From positions 1,674,001-1,738,000 of the forward strand of contig NZ_CP095461.1 in the NCBI RefSeq assembly GCF_023022985.1: DNA of 64,000 nucleotides, written 5' to 3'. This DNA comes from Arthrobacter gengyunqii. Lineage in GTDB: Bacteria > Actinomycetota > Actinomycetes > Actinomycetales > Micrococcaceae. The stretch's first letter is position 1. Each line of letters begins with the position of its first letter. The notes below the pieces were generated by a model. It saw only the letters and a list, made by a program, of their open reading frames with translations, did not search any database and was not told the origin of the DNA. The translations under genes and the position numbers were made by a program. Below, piece after piece: positions 40,988-49,967 of the stretch.

Positions 40988-41733
40988 GTTCAGCTGCATT
41001 TGTCATCCTCGTAGCAATGGAAGACGAGCTTGCTCCCTTCCTTGAACGCGCCGAGGATGTGGGTCCGGCCCGGCAGATCGGAAATGCGATTCACCGCGAT
41101 GCTGTTCTGGCCGGCCATCCCGTAGTACTCGTTCGAACCGGCATCGGCCTTGTTAACGCCGCCGGAGCAGCAACCTCTGCAATTCTTGAAGCGCAGCGTG
41201 CCGGCGGAAACAATGACCGTCCGGTCGTGATCAGTGCGGGCAGCGCCGGCGGGTTGGGAGCCGGTGTTCGTGTGGGCGACGTCGTGGTGGGATCCCACTA
41301 CATCAATGTGGACGCCGACGCACGCGCCTTCGGCTACAAGCTCGGCCAAGTGCCGGGAATGCCTGAAATCTACCCGGCACCTGAGTCGCTGACCGAATCC
41401 ATTCGCCTGGCCCAGTCCGGCGGAACCATTCCGATGCACCATGGCCTGATCGTCTCCAGTTACAACTTTGTCACTCCGGCCAGGGCTGAACTGATTACCG
41501 GTAGTTTCCCGGGTGCGCTGGCAACGGACATGGAGTCCTCTGCGATTGCCCAGACGTGCTTCGTTTTTGGTGTGCCGTTCATTTCTGTCCGCGGCATCTC
41601 CGACCTGTGCGGCCCAGCAGCGGAGGATGATTTCCGGGATCAGGTGGATGATGCAGCAACCCAGTCGGCCAACGTGGTGACCTCCTCGCTGGACGCCCTG
41701 GCAGGGGTGGCCGGCGCCTACCAGCCGGCCTAG
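40984..41733 (+). CDS. mtnN: 5'-methylthioadenosine/S-adenosylhomocysteine nucleosidase
   Basis: A 249-aa nucleosidase of the PNP/MTAN family that removes adenine from SAH and [16 protein letters not shown] carries the catalytic Glu near residue 13, [12 protein letters not shown] and [20 protein letters not shown] bind phosphate-like and ribose groups, [11 protein letters not shown] holds Met-Glu for ribose binding near 182, and VRGISDLC the catalytic Asp. The start is GTG 40984 in a GTGA overlap with the luxS stop. Together the two enzymes form the activated methyl cycle route SAH to SRH to homocysteine plus DPD. Confidence 0.94.
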   Translation: MSSAAFVILVAMEDELAPFLERAEDVGPARQIGNAIHRDAVLAGHPVVLVRTGIGLVNAAGAATSAILEAQRAGGNNDRPVVISAGSAGGLGAGVRVGDVVVGSHYINVDADARAFGYKLGQVPGMPEIYPAPESLTESIRLAQSGGTIPMHHGLIVSSYNFVTPARAELITGSFPGALATDMESSAIAQTCFVFGVPFISVRGISDLCGPAAEDDFRDQVDDAATQSANVVTSSLDALAGVAGAYQPA

Positions 41734-41761
41734 CGCGGAGGGTTGGGGCATTTCCCTCCGG

Positions 41762-41885
41762 TTTGGGAAATCCCTGCCGTTGCGGACCGGCCGTTTTTTC
41801 CCAAACCGGCCGCTTTTTCCCAAAGCGGAGGGATCTCGCCGGGCGCCCTCCGGGGATCCCTCCGCGGGCGCCCTCCGCCGAGCGG
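41762..41885. repeat. Compact repeat cluster after mtnN
   Basis: TTTGGGAAA (41762-41770) can pair with TTTCCCAAA at 41797-41805 or 41816-41824. The latter lie in a tandem 19-base repeat, ACCGGCCGTTTTTTCCCAA (41786-41804) and a copy with one change (41805-41823). GGGCGCCCTCCG is then found twice. The stems allow alternative hairpins with T-runs, so this may end transcription from either side (the neighbours converge). The origin of the repeats is unclear. Confidence 0.6.
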
Positions 41886-41887
41886 AC

Positions 41888-42844
41888 CTACAGCATCCGC
41901 GGGGGAGCGCCGGCCAGGAATCCCTGAATATCTTCCACCACCTGCGGAAAGAACGTGCCGTAGTTCTTCTCCGTCACGTATCCGATGTGCGGCGTCGCCA
42001 GGACATTGGGCAGGTCGCGGAACGGAGACGCCGCCGGCAGCGGTTCCTCCTCAAAAACGTCCAACCCGGCGCCGGCAATCCGCCCCTGCATCAGCGCATC
42101 GAGAAGTGCGGTCCGGTCGACAATGGCGGCACGCGAGGTGTTGACCAGATGCGCCGTGGGTTTCATCAGGGCCAGCTCAGGGGCACCGAGCAGACCCCGC
42201 GTGCGCTCGCTGAGCACCAAGTGGATGGAGACGACGTCGGCTTCAGCGAGCAGTTCCTCCTTGGAGGCCGCAAGTCTCGCACCTGTTGCCTCGGCCCGTT
42301 CGGCAGTCAGGTTGGCGCTCCATGCGATCACATCCATGCCAAACGCCGTTCCCACGCGGGCAACCTGCGAACCGATCTTGCCCAGGCCCAGCAGCCCGAG
42401 GGTGGCGCCCTGCAGATCGGTGCCGACGCTGTGCTGCCACGGGCCGCGGTTCCGCAGGGCCGTCGCCTCGGGAACCAGATGCCGGGCGAGTCCCAGGATC
42501 AGGGCCCAGGTCAGCTCCGCCGGGGGAGTGGAGTTGCTTGCCGTTCCGCAGACAGTCACGCCCTGCCTCCGGGCCGCTTCCAGGTCGATGGACGCGTTGC
42601 GCATCCCGGTGGTGACCAGCAGCTTCAGCCGGGGGAGCCGCGCCAGCAAACTGGCGGGAAAGGGCGTGCGTTCGCGCATGAGGACGACGACGTCGAACCC
42701 GGCCAGGCGCTCTGCCACGGCATCCTCGCCGATGAGGTGGTCCGGAAACACGGTCAGTTCCATCTGCCCGCCGAGGCTCGTCCAATCGGCGAAGCGGGTG
42801 GCGGCGTGCTGATAGTCGTCAAGTACTGCACATTTCGTAGGCAT
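41888..42844 (-). CDS. D-2-hydroxyacid dehydrogenase family protein
   Basis: A 318-aa NAD(H)-dependent dehydrogenase. GLLGLGKIGSQVARVGTAFGM near residue 150 is the Rossmann loop, LVNTSRAAIVD near 235 has the Arg, AGLDVFEEEPLP holds the Glu, and LPNVLATPHIGYVT the catalytic His. It looks like the phosphoglycerate/formate dehydrogenase-related class with unknown substrate. The start at 42844 is preceded by AGGGGA with a 6-base spacer. It is divergent from the monooxygenase gene, and operator sites lie between them. Confidence 0.9.
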   Translation of the reverse strand: MPTKCAVLDDYQHAATRFADWTSLGGQMELTVFPDHLIGEDAVAERLAGFDVVVLMRERTPFPASLLARLPRLKLLVTTGMRNASIDLEAARRQGVTVCGTASNSTPPAELTWALILGLARHLVPEATALRNRGPWQHSVGTDLQGATLGLLGLGKIGSQVARVGTAFGMDVIAWSANLTAERAEATGARLAASKEELLAEADVVSIHLVLSERTRGLLGAPELALMKPTAHLVNTSRAAIVDRTALLDALMQGRIAGAGLDVFEEEPLPAASPFRDLPNVLATPHIGYVTEKNYGTFFPQVVEDIQGFLAGAPPRML

Positions 42845-43017
42845 GCATTTCCCCTGCTGAAGCTTCTGAAGATGAACCACCATGATCATGCCTTGTTCCG
42901 GCCCTGATGCGCAGTCACCGGCCGTAACGTGGTTCGCGCACAACCGGCGTGACGTCATGCAACCGGAGCCGCTTGTGACCTGCATCATGCCTCCCGTACA
43001 GTAGCCCTACCGGTGTT

Positions 43018-43053
43018 TTCGACTATAGAACGCGGTGTTCAACTATCGAACAC
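43018..43053. promoter_or_regulatory. Two similar operator sites 20 bp apart upstream of the monooxygenase
   Basis: GTGTTC-AACTATC-GAACAC (43035-43053) is a perfect 6-bp inverted repeat. A related site, TTC-GACTATA-GAA (43018-43030), sits exactly 20 bases to its left with the same ACTAT centre. This phasing puts both on one face of the helix. The pattern fits IclR- or GntR-type regulators of aromatic pathways; no such gene is in the window. Confidence 0.65.
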
Positions 43054-43109
43054 TCACCTAGGTTGAACTGAGGGCCGGCCACAACAGACACAAAGAAGTG
43101 AGGACACCC

Positions 43110-45008
43110 GTGCAGTTTCACCACCACGGCTACGTATCCGGAGACCCCCGCGTGCAGCCGGCCGCCGGCGTCGGCCTTGACCGCCCCGAGGAACTTCCGG
43201 ATCAGGTTGACGTACTGATCGTCGGTTCCGGCCCCGCCGGTATGCTGACCGCCGCGCAGTTGTCCCAGTTTCCAAACATCACCACCCGGATCGTGGAGCG
43301 CCGCGACGGGCGCCTGGCGATCGGCCAGGCAGACGGCATTCAGGCCCGCAGCGTCGAGACTTTCCAGGCCTTTGGCTTCGCGGAGGAAATCATTGCCGAG
43401 GCCTACCGGATCACGGAGATGTGCTTCTGGCGCCCGGACCCCGAGGACCCCTCGCGCATTGTCCGCTCCGGCCGTGCCCTCGATGACGAATCAGGCATCA
43501 GCGAGTTCCCCCACCTGATCGTGAACCAGGCCCGCGTGCTGGACTACTTTGCCCGGGTCATGGCCAACGCCCCCACCCGCATGAAGCCGGATTACGGCTT
43601 CGAGTTTGTGGGCCTCGAGGTCGACGACGACGCCGAGTATCCGGTCACCGTGACCCTCCTGCACACCGCGGGTCCGGCGGAAGGCACCGAACGCACGGTG
43701 AAGGCCAAGTATGTGGTGGGCTCCGACGGTGCCCGCAGCAAGGTCCGCTCCGCCATCGGCAGCACCATGGCCGGCGACCAGGCCAACCACGCCTGGGGCG
43801 TGATGGACGTTCTCGCCAACACCGACTTCCCGGACATCCGCACCAAGTGCGCCATCCAGTCCTCCAACGGCGGCTCCATCCTGCTCATTCCGCGCGAAGG
43901 CGGTCACCTGTTCCGCATGTACGTAGACCTGGGTGTGGTGCCCGAGGATGACAACGGTGCGGTCCGCAAGACCACCATCGAGCAAATCATCTCCCAGGCC
44001 AACGGCATCATGGCGCCGTACACGCTGGACGTCCGCAATGTTGCCTGGCACAGCGTCTACGAGGTGGGCCACCGTCTCACCGACCGGTTCGACGACGTCC
44101 TGCCTGCCGACGTCGGCACCCGCACCCCGCGCGTGTTCATCACCGGCGATGCCTGCCACACGCACAGTGCCAAGGCCGGCCAGGGCATGAACGTCTCCAT
44201 GCAGGACGGCTTCAACATCGGCTGGAAGCTGGGCCACGTGCTCGACGGCCGCAGCCCGGAGGCCCTGCTCTCCACCTACTCGGCCGAGCGCCAGGTGGTG
44301 GCCAAGGACCTTATCGACTTCGATAAGGAATGGTCCACTCTGATGGCCAAGCGGCCCGAGGAGTTTGAAAACCCTTCGGACCTCGAGGACTTTTATGTGC
44401 GCACCGCCGAGTTCCCCGCCGGTTTCATGACCGAGTACACGCCGTCGATGCTCATTGCCGAAGCCGAGCACCAGGACCTGGCCGCCGGCTTCCCCATCGG
44501 CAAGCGCTTCAAGTCCGCAACCGTGCGGCGCGTGTCGGACACCAACCCCGTTCACCTGGGTCACCAGGCCAAAGCGGATGGCCGCTGGCGCATCTACGTC
44601 TTCGCCGACCCGGCGCAGGCCGGAGCTCCGTCGCCGGTCACCGATCTGGCCCACTGGCTGGACACGGCTCCCGAATCGCCGCTGGCAGCCACTCCCGAGG
44701 GTGCGGACCGCGACGCCTGGTTCGACGTGAAAGTCATTTACCAGCAGGACCACACCGGCATTGACCTCAATGCGGTGCCGGCAGTATTCAAGCCCGAGGT
44801 TGGCCCGTATCAGCTCACGGACCTCGCCAAGGTCTACGGCGCTGATCCCAAGGCGGACATATTCGAGGAACGCGGCCTGGACCGCGGCGGCGTGGTGGTG
44901 GTGGTGCGCCCGGACCAGTACGTGGCCAACGTGCTGCCGCTGACCGCGACGGCAGAGCTCGGGGAGTTCTTCGCTCCGTTGCTGCCGGCCCGGGAGTCAC
45001 AGCTCTAA
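43110..45008 (+). CDS. FAD-dependent aromatic monooxygenase, phenol 2-monooxygenase/3-hydroxybenzoate 4-hydroxylase type
   Basis: A 632-aa flavoprotein. VDVLIVGSGPAGMLTAAQLS near residue 34 binds FAD, GQADGIQARSVETFQAFGF is the family-specific active-site region, VGSDGARSKVR the DG motif, and VFITGDACHTHSAKAGQGMNVSMQDGFNIGWKL the GD motif (in part). The C-terminal third has the thioredoxin-like domain of phenol hydroxylases (GRWRIYVFADP ... VVVVRPDQYVANVLPL). It would hydroxylate a phenolic acid with NADPH and oxygen. The start is GTG at 43110, five bases after AGGA. Two operator sites lie upstream. Confidence 0.93.
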   Translation: MQFHHHGYVSGDPRVQPAAGVGLDRPEELPDQVDVLIVGSGPAGMLTAAQLSQFPNITTRIVERRDGRLAIGQADGIQARSVETFQAFGFAEEIIAEAYRITEMCFWRPDPEDPSRIVRSGRALDDESGISEFPHLIVNQARVLDYFARVMANAPTRMKPDYGFEFVGLEVDDDAEYPVTVTLLHTAGPAEGTERTVKAKYVVGSDGARSKVRSAIGSTMAGDQANHAWGVMDVLANTDFPDIRTKCAIQSSNGGSILLIPREGGHLFRMYVDLGVVPEDDNGAVRKTTIEQIISQANGIMAPYTLDVRNVAWHSVYEVGHRLTDRFDDVLPADVGTRTPRVFITGDACHTHSAKAGQGMNVSMQDGFNIGWKLGHVLDGRSPEALLSTYSAERQVVAKDLIDFDKEWSTLMAKRPEEFENPSDLEDFYVRTAEFPAGFMTEYTPSMLIAEAEHQDLAAGFPIGKRFKSATVRRVSDTNPVHLGHQAKADGRWRIYVFADPAQAGAPSPVTDLAHWLDTAPESPLAATPEGADRDAWFDVKVIYQQDHTGIDLNAVPAVFKPEVGPYQLTDLAKVYGADPKADIFEERGLDRGGVVVVVRPDQYVANVLPLTATAELGEFFAPLLPARESQL

Positions 45009-45016
45009 TTCGATCC

Positions 45017-45062
45017 AACGCAGGACGACGGCGGCGCGCGGGTGCCGCCGTCGTCCTGCGTT
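45017..45062. terminator. Long hairpin after the monooxygenase gene
   Basis: AACGCAGGACGACGGCGGC and GCCGCCGTCGTCCTGCGTT form a perfect 19-bp stem with an 8-base loop, beginning 9 bases past the stop. It lacks a long T-run but is probably the transcript end. Confidence 0.7.
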
Positions 45063-45105
45063 AAGGTGTGGGCGCAGGCACCGCCGCAGTGGCAGACTGG
45101 GCACC

Positions 45106-45606
45106 ATGGACACCCCAACTGATTCGATTGAACCGGACTTCGAGGCCGCGGCCGTTCTCTGGGATGCCTACGCCGCAGCCAACCCTGAACAGGCCGCTGC
45201 CGACAGCCAATACAACGTGGAAACCTTCGGCGACTCGCCGAAGCTTGCCGACGAGCTGCTCGCTCTGGTGCTCGACGGCAGCAAGACCGCCACGTCTTCG
45301 CTGGTTGCGGAGTACGCGGAGGACGGGGACCAGTTGCCGCGCATCGGCATCCACTGGATCGTCTGCGACAGCACCGGCGCCCCGCGGGCCATTCTGCGGA
45401 CCACGGAACTTCGCCTGGGCACGTTCCGCGACGTCGATGAGGCATTTGCACGCGACGAAGGCGAGGACGATCGCAGCCTGGAGTCCTGGCGGCGCGAACA
45501 CCGCAGGTATTGGGAGCGCACGTCGGCCGCGCGGGGAATCAGCTGGTCCGAGTCCGACGAACTGGTGCTTGAGCGGTTCAAGGTGGTCTGGCGGGCTGAC
45601 GCCTAA
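45106..45606 (+). CDS. ASCH domain protein
   Basis: A 166-aa protein with the ASCH beta-barrel, a PUA-like fold thought to bind RNA or act as an amidohydrolase in some members. ADELLALVLDGSKTATSSLVAEY contains the G-x-K-x-A-T motif near residue 60, LPRIGIHWIVCDSTGAPRAILRTTEL forms the central strands (in part), and ISWSESDELVLERFKVVW is the family C-terminus. It probably has its own promoter, since a long hairpin separates it from the monooxygenase. It converges with the LssY_C gene. Confidence 0.85.
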   Translation: MDTPTDSIEPDFEAAAVLWDAYAAANPEQAAADSQYNVETFGDSPKLADELLALVLDGSKTATSSLVAEYAEDGDQLPRIGIHWIVCDSTGAPRAILRTTELRLGTFRDVDEAFARDEGEDDRSLESWRREHRRYWERTSAARGISWSESDELVLERFKVVWRADA

Positions 45607-45620
45607 GCCTGCCCGGAGCC

Positions 45621-47030
45621 TTAGCCGGTAAGCGGTCTGCGCTGCTTCGCTAAGAGGATGCGTGCCCTGCGGCGGCGGTGACTCTGCGTGCGTGCATAGA
45701 CCCTTGCCCTGTCACTGGAGAGGGCAAGGATCAGCAGGATGTCGAACGAATAACCGAGCAGGTTCGAGCCAAGGGTGAAGGCCGAGCCGGAGAACACCGC
45801 GGCAACCTGCAGGATGATGGCGCCCGAACTGAGGAACATCGCCGTCACCCGTGCAGCGTTGCTGCCGCGCAGGATAAACACCGCCAGCGCGGCCTCCACA
45901 CAGGCGAACACCGCCAGGGTGACGCTTGCCGGTGCGTAGGCACTGCCCAGATTTGCGAGTTCGGAGCTTTGCTCGCCCAACACTTCGTTCACCAGTGTGC
46001 TGACCCAGGGTACTTCGGTGACCCGCGCCAGGAACGGGGCAGCCACCGTCAACGCAGCGAGTCCGCGCAGGAACACCAGTCCGGCGCCGAAGATTACCGG
46101 CGGGGGCCGCCGGATGCGGCGGCCCTCCGTCCCGGACTGAGCGGAGAACACAGGGTTAGGTGAGGGTGGGGAATTGCCGGACGCGGCACCGCCTGCGGGT
46201 GTCTGAGGCAGTGCGGTGAGATTCGTGACGGGCAGGTCGCCGTCGGTGACGATCGAATCGCCGCCTCCGTTGCGGGAGTGGTACCCCGTGGAGAAATTCT
46301 TGATGACGTTCACCGACACCTCGGGGAAAGCCTGCTGCATCGAGGAGACCAGATAATCCCGTTCGGCATCAATGTTCTCGCCGACCCGGTGCGTGACTTG
46401 CAGAGTGAACAGGGACAGCCCCACGGCACGGTCAAAGGACGCGGCCCCCAGCCAGTCCGTCGCGATGCCTCCGGGCAGCAACCACCCTTCGGGGCACCGC
46501 CAGAACCGGACGTGGTGACGCTGCCGCGGATTGCCGTTGACCTCCTGCTGATAGGCAAAGTCCTGTTGCCGTCCGAACAACAGCAGTGGGCTTACCGGCG
46601 CCTGGAGATAGCTGCGGTGCAGCAGCGTGGAGGTAACAATCCGCCAACTGCTGGTCAGGGTCACCGGATCCGCGAGGACCCAGCCCGTCCGCTCCAGTGC
46701 TGTGCGCAGCTGCTGCTCGCTGCCCAAAAAGGCCAGGTTGACGGCGTCCCCGAACAGGCCGGCGCTGGTACGGGTGCGGCCCATGAAATAGTCCGGGATG
46801 AAGATCTGCGTCAGTACCCGGTCCACGCGGGGCAACACCAGATAGGCGAGGACAACCCAAAACACCACGAGGAAACCGATATACCCCAGCTCAAGCGAGC
46901 CGCGCACCAGCAGCAGTCCGGCAAACCAGATGGAGGCGAGGCCGCTGAAGACGAAGAAGGCCCAGTCCAGGGCCGTCGCGGCACCGGACCCGGCGCCGCC
47001 GTCGTCGTCCGCTGCCCTTTTCATACGCAA
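45621..47030 (-). CDS. LssY C-terminal domain membrane protein
   Basis: A 469-aa membrane protein. Two helices lie at residues 22-70, then the LssY_C domain: IFIPDYFMGRTRTSAGLFGDAVNLAFLG, GWVLADPVTLTSSWRI, SPLLLFGRQQDFAYQQE and HHVRFWRCP ... VTHRVGENIDAERDYLV. Residues 260-320 are a Pro/Ser-rich linker, and four more helices follow. LssY_C is found in PAP2 and DedA-associated envelope proteins with unknown role. Its start (47030) lies about 80 bases beyond the stop of the SDR gene on the same strand, so they could be co-transcribed. Confidence 0.87.
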   Translation of the reverse strand: MRMKRAADDDGGAGSGAATALDWAFFVFSGLASIWFAGLLLVRGSLELGYIGFLVVFWVVLAYLVLPRVDRVLTQIFIPDYFMGRTRTSAGLFGDAVNLAFLGSEQQLRTALERTGWVLADPVTLTSSWRIVTSTLLHRSYLQAPVSPLLLFGRQQDFAYQQEVNGNPRQRHHVRFWRCPEGWLLPGGIATDWLGAASFDRAVGLSLFTLQVTHRVGENIDAERDYLVSSMQQAFPEVSVNVIKNFSTGYHSRNGGGDSIVTDGDLPVTNLTALPQTPAGGAASGNSPPSPNPVFSAQSGTEGRRIRRPPPVIFGAGLVFLRGLAALTVAAPFLARVTEVPWVSTLVNEVLGEQSSELANLGSAYAPASVTLAVFACVEAALAVFILRGSNAARVTAMFLSSGAIILQVAAVFSGSAFTLGSNLLGYSFDILLILALSSDRARVYARTQSHRRRRARILLAKQRRPLTG

Positions 47031-47109
47031 AACCCTGTCCTGCCACCGCGGCGCGAGTCAATGAGTCGCGGTCGCTTTCCGGCGGGAACGGAGGATCCCG
47101 TCATAGCCT

Positions 47110-47838
47110 TTAAACCTGCAGCGGCGTTCCGGTCTCTTCCTCCAAGGCCTGGAGCAGACTGTCCTGGAACTCGACGTCATGCACTGACGGGTGCGGCTGC
47201 CGCCGTCGCCGGTGGTACCAATACCCGCCGCTGGACAGCGCGTCGGGGTCCTCGCTGGAGGCGAGCCATTCCTGGGTTTGGTGGCCCAGTGCCAGATCGT
47301 CAGGCGCTCCGGGGCCGCCCATCTTGGTGGGAACCCAGCCGGGATCCACCGAGTTGCTGAGCAGATCCCGCCGCAGCCTGGCCAGCGCCGCGGAAAACGC
47401 AGTGACGTACAACTTGCTGTCCGCGTACGAACCGGCCGTCCGGCCCTGCCAGTCAACTCCGGCGAGTGAGGCGCGCCCGGCGTAGTGGTCGTTGCTGCTC
47501 AGGTAGACGTGCCGCTGCGGCCCGTCGAGCAGTGCGGTCAGAAGGTAGGGTGCAACAACATTCACGGGCATGACGGCCGTGCCGCGGGCCACCCCGGCGT
47601 TGTGAATAACGGAGTTCAGCGGGTTGCCGGCATTGAGTTCTGCGGCGGCAGGGCGCACCGCGTCCGGGTCGCTGAAGTCGGCAACGACGAGCTCCGCCCC
47701 GCGGTTGATCAGCGGCTCGAGCGCTGCCGCCCGCTCCTGGTTGCGGGCGTGAACAACGACGTCGTGCCCTGCCGCGAGCAGCGACTCCGCCGCTGATCTT
47801 CCAAGACCGTCCGCTGAACCCGTGACCAGGATCCTCAC
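47110..47838 (-). CDS. SDR family NAD(P)-binding oxidoreductase
   Basis: A 242-aa short-chain dehydrogenase-like protein. VTGSADGLG at residue 5 is the nucleotide loop, HNAG near 78 replaces NNAG, LSSNDH near 112 supplies Ser, and YADSKLY near 135 the Tyr and Lys. Its closest look is to the atypical retinol dehydrogenase-like SDRs, in which the C-terminal segment includes SGGYWYHRRRRQPHPSV. The substrate is unknown. It lies upstream of the LssY_C gene on the same strand. Confidence 0.87.
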   Translation of the reverse strand: MRILVTGSADGLGRSAAESLLAAGHDVVVHARNQERAAALEPLINRGAELVVADFSDPDAVRPAAAELNAGNPLNSVIHNAGVARGTAVMPVNVVAPYLLTALLDGPQRHVYLSSNDHYAGRASLAGVDWQGRTAGSYADSKLYVTAFSAALARLRRDLLSNSVDPGWVPTKMGGPGAPDDLALGHQTQEWLASSEDPDALSSGGYWYHRRRRQPHPSVHDVEFQDSLLQALEEETGTPLQV

Positions 47839-48298
47839 CGTGTTGCGCTCCCCGCAGGGATGGCTCGGCCAGCCGCCGTTCGCCTGTACCTCATGTAAGG
47901 GCCCTTCCCCTCGGATTATGTGTTTTGCTCGACCTTTCCTCCACGGTAAAGACCGGAGCTGGAATCAGCGAGGTCCTGCCCCCGATTTGCTGTTTTCACC
48001 GGGCAGCAGGGGTGTGGTCCGGAATGCCGGCGAACTCTGCGACGCAGGGGTGCCACGAGTTTGCCAGCGAGCCTGGCTTTCGCTATTTCCCAGGTCAGAG
48101 GCGTTGGTCTTCTGCTTTCTAGGTCAGCCCGAGTGTGAGGCGGCCGTTCATAACGCTGTTGGCGGTCATAACACTGTTGCGGGGGAACTTCGGCTCGGCT
48201 AGTTTGTCAGCAGCTTTTACAGCCCCGCAGGCGGTGTCCTTGAGCGTCAGCTATTAGGTTCGGTGTCTGCAGTCAATAACCCCAGAGAGGTGTCGGCC
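47839..48298. other. 460-base divergent intergenic region before the aldehyde dehydrogenase
   Basis: No coding frame is convincing. CATAACGCTGTTG (48149-48161) and CATAACACTGTTG (48167-48179) are direct repeats 18 bases apart and are candidate operator half-sites for the aldehyde dehydrogenase gene 120 bases downstream. Nothing else was recognised on either strand. Confidence 0.45.
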
Positions 48299-49777
48299 AT
48301 GACCGAAACAGCCGCGGAAGTAATGACCGGACTCTATATCGGAGGAAAGCCGGTGGCGACGGAGGAAATGCTCCCTGTCGCTGATCCGGCCAAACCGGGT
48401 GCGGTCGCCGGATACGCGGCGGCTGCCACTGCGGAGCAGGTGGCGGATGCCGTCGCAGCGGCCAAGGCTGCGTTTCCGTCCTGGTCGGAGCTGTCGGCCC
48501 AGGAGCGTGCGGCGCAGATGGCTGAAGCCATCGCGGGGATCGCCGATCTGCGCGATGAAGACGCCGCCATCCTCTCTCAGGAAAACGGAAAAATCCGGAT
48601 GGAGAGCTGGGTGGACACCCTGGTGTTCGAAATCCGCTGGCAGCTCGCACTTTCCCTGGCCGGCGAGGTGGAGTCAGGCATGGTCCTGGAACCGCAGCCG
48701 AACATTCCTGTGACCACCACCGTTGCCTACCAACCCCTGGGAGTGGTCACCGTCATCGTTCCGTTCAACTGGCCGGTGGCCATCTTGGGAGCCTCCCTTC
48801 CGCACGCGCTTCTGGCCGGCAACACGGTGATCGTCAAGCCGCCGCCCTCTGCGCCGCTGGCCACCACGCGGATCGTGCAGCGGGTAGCCGAGAAGCTGCC
48901 GCCGGGTGTGCTCAACGTGGTCACGGGGCGTGACAGTGAGATGACGGCACTGATCCAGAACGACGACGTGGCCAAGGTGTGCTTCACCGGCAGCGTCGGC
49001 GGCGGGAAGCGCATCATGGAGCTGGCGGCCAAGACGCTGACCCGGGTGACGCTGGAACTGGGCGGAAATGATGCGGCGATCATCCTCGATGATGCTGTTC
49101 TGGACGCCACGCACCTGGACCGGCTGTACGCAGCGGTCTTCGACTCAACGGGGCAGATCTGCATGAATGCGAAACGCGTCTATGTGCATCGATCGCGGAT
49201 GGCGGAGCTGGTGGAGGGGCTCTCCGAACGTCTGGAAAATGTCGTGATCGGCTACGGCTTGGACGAGGGCACCACTATGGGTCCGCTGCACTCGCCGCGG
49301 CAAAAGGAGTTTGTTCAGACGCTGCTCGAAGAAGCCCGGGCCTCCGGCGCCGACGTGCGTGAATTCGGGGCTCTTCCCGGCGATGAGGAGCTGCAGGGCG
49401 GAAACTTCCTGCGTCCGGCGCTGGTCATCGACCCGGCGCCGGACCTTCGCGTGGTGACGGAGGAACAGTTCGGGCCGGTGATTCCCATCATTCCCTTTGA
49501 CACTGTGGAGGAGGCGGTCGATGCCGCCAACGATTCCTGGGCTGGGTTGGGCGGCTCTGTGTGGACGGCCGACGCCGACCGGGCCAACGCAGTCGGCTCC
49601 CGTCTTGCCTGCGGTTATGTCTGGGTCAATGACCACGGAGCGACAAGGTTGGATCTTCGTGCTCCCTTTGGCGGCATGAAGCAGTCCGGCATGGGAAGGG
49701 AGCAAGGTATCCAGGGCGTGCGCGCGTTCCAGGACACCCGCTCGATTGCCCATTTGGGAGAGGTGGCGTCGCTCTAG
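48299..49777 (+). CDS. Aldehyde dehydrogenase family protein
   Basis: A 492-aa NAD(P)-dependent dehydrogenase. VIVPFNWPVAI near residue 155 and VIVKPPPSAPL near 178 line the cofactor site, FTGSVGGGKRIMELA near 230, LELGGNDAAIILDDA near 255 holds the general-base Glu, and STGQICMNAKRVYV near 285 the catalytic Cys. FGPVIPIIPFDTVEEAV and FGGMKQSGMGREQG finish the pattern. The start ATG at 48299 follows AGAGAGG by eight bases. Many actinobacterial copies oxidise semialdehydes; the substrate here is not determined. Confidence 0.93.
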   Translation: MTETAAEVMTGLYIGGKPVATEEMLPVADPAKPGAVAGYAAAATAEQVADAVAAAKAAFPSWSELSAQERAAQMAEAIAGIADLRDEDAAILSQENGKIRMESWVDTLVFEIRWQLALSLAGEVESGMVLEPQPNIPVTTTVAYQPLGVVTVIVPFNWPVAILGASLPHALLAGNTVIVKPPPSAPLATTRIVQRVAEKLPPGVLNVVTGRDSEMTALIQNDDVAKVCFTGSVGGGKRIMELAAKTLTRVTLELGGNDAAIILDDAVLDATHLDRLYAAVFDSTGQICMNAKRVYVHRSRMAELVEGLSERLENVVIGYGLDEGTTMGPLHSPRQKEFVQTLLEEARASGADVREFGALPGDEELQGGNFLRPALVIDPAPDLRVVTEEQFGPVIPIIPFDTVEEAVDAANDSWAGLGGSVWTADADRANAVGSRLACGYVWVNDHGATRLDLRAPFGGMKQSGMGREQGIQGVRAFQDTRSIAHLGEVASL

Positions 49778-49967
49778 TTTTGCTTCATGCCGCGCCATTG
49801 TTTTGCCGCGGGTGCGGAAGGGTGCCGCAGCTCCTGTCGGCGGAAGCTCCCAACAGGTAGTTGGCGTCAAAAGTCGGGTATTTGAAGGTCCTGAAAACGG
49901 TCAGTTTTGGGCCTTTTGGGGCTGTTTTCGGGACGGAAATGTCAGTGGCGGGTGAAAGCCTGAAGAC

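Noticed and set aside
47822..48202. 126-codon frame upstream of the aldehyde dehydrogenase
   Set aside because: It overlaps the SDR start, has no motif and covers a likely promoter region.
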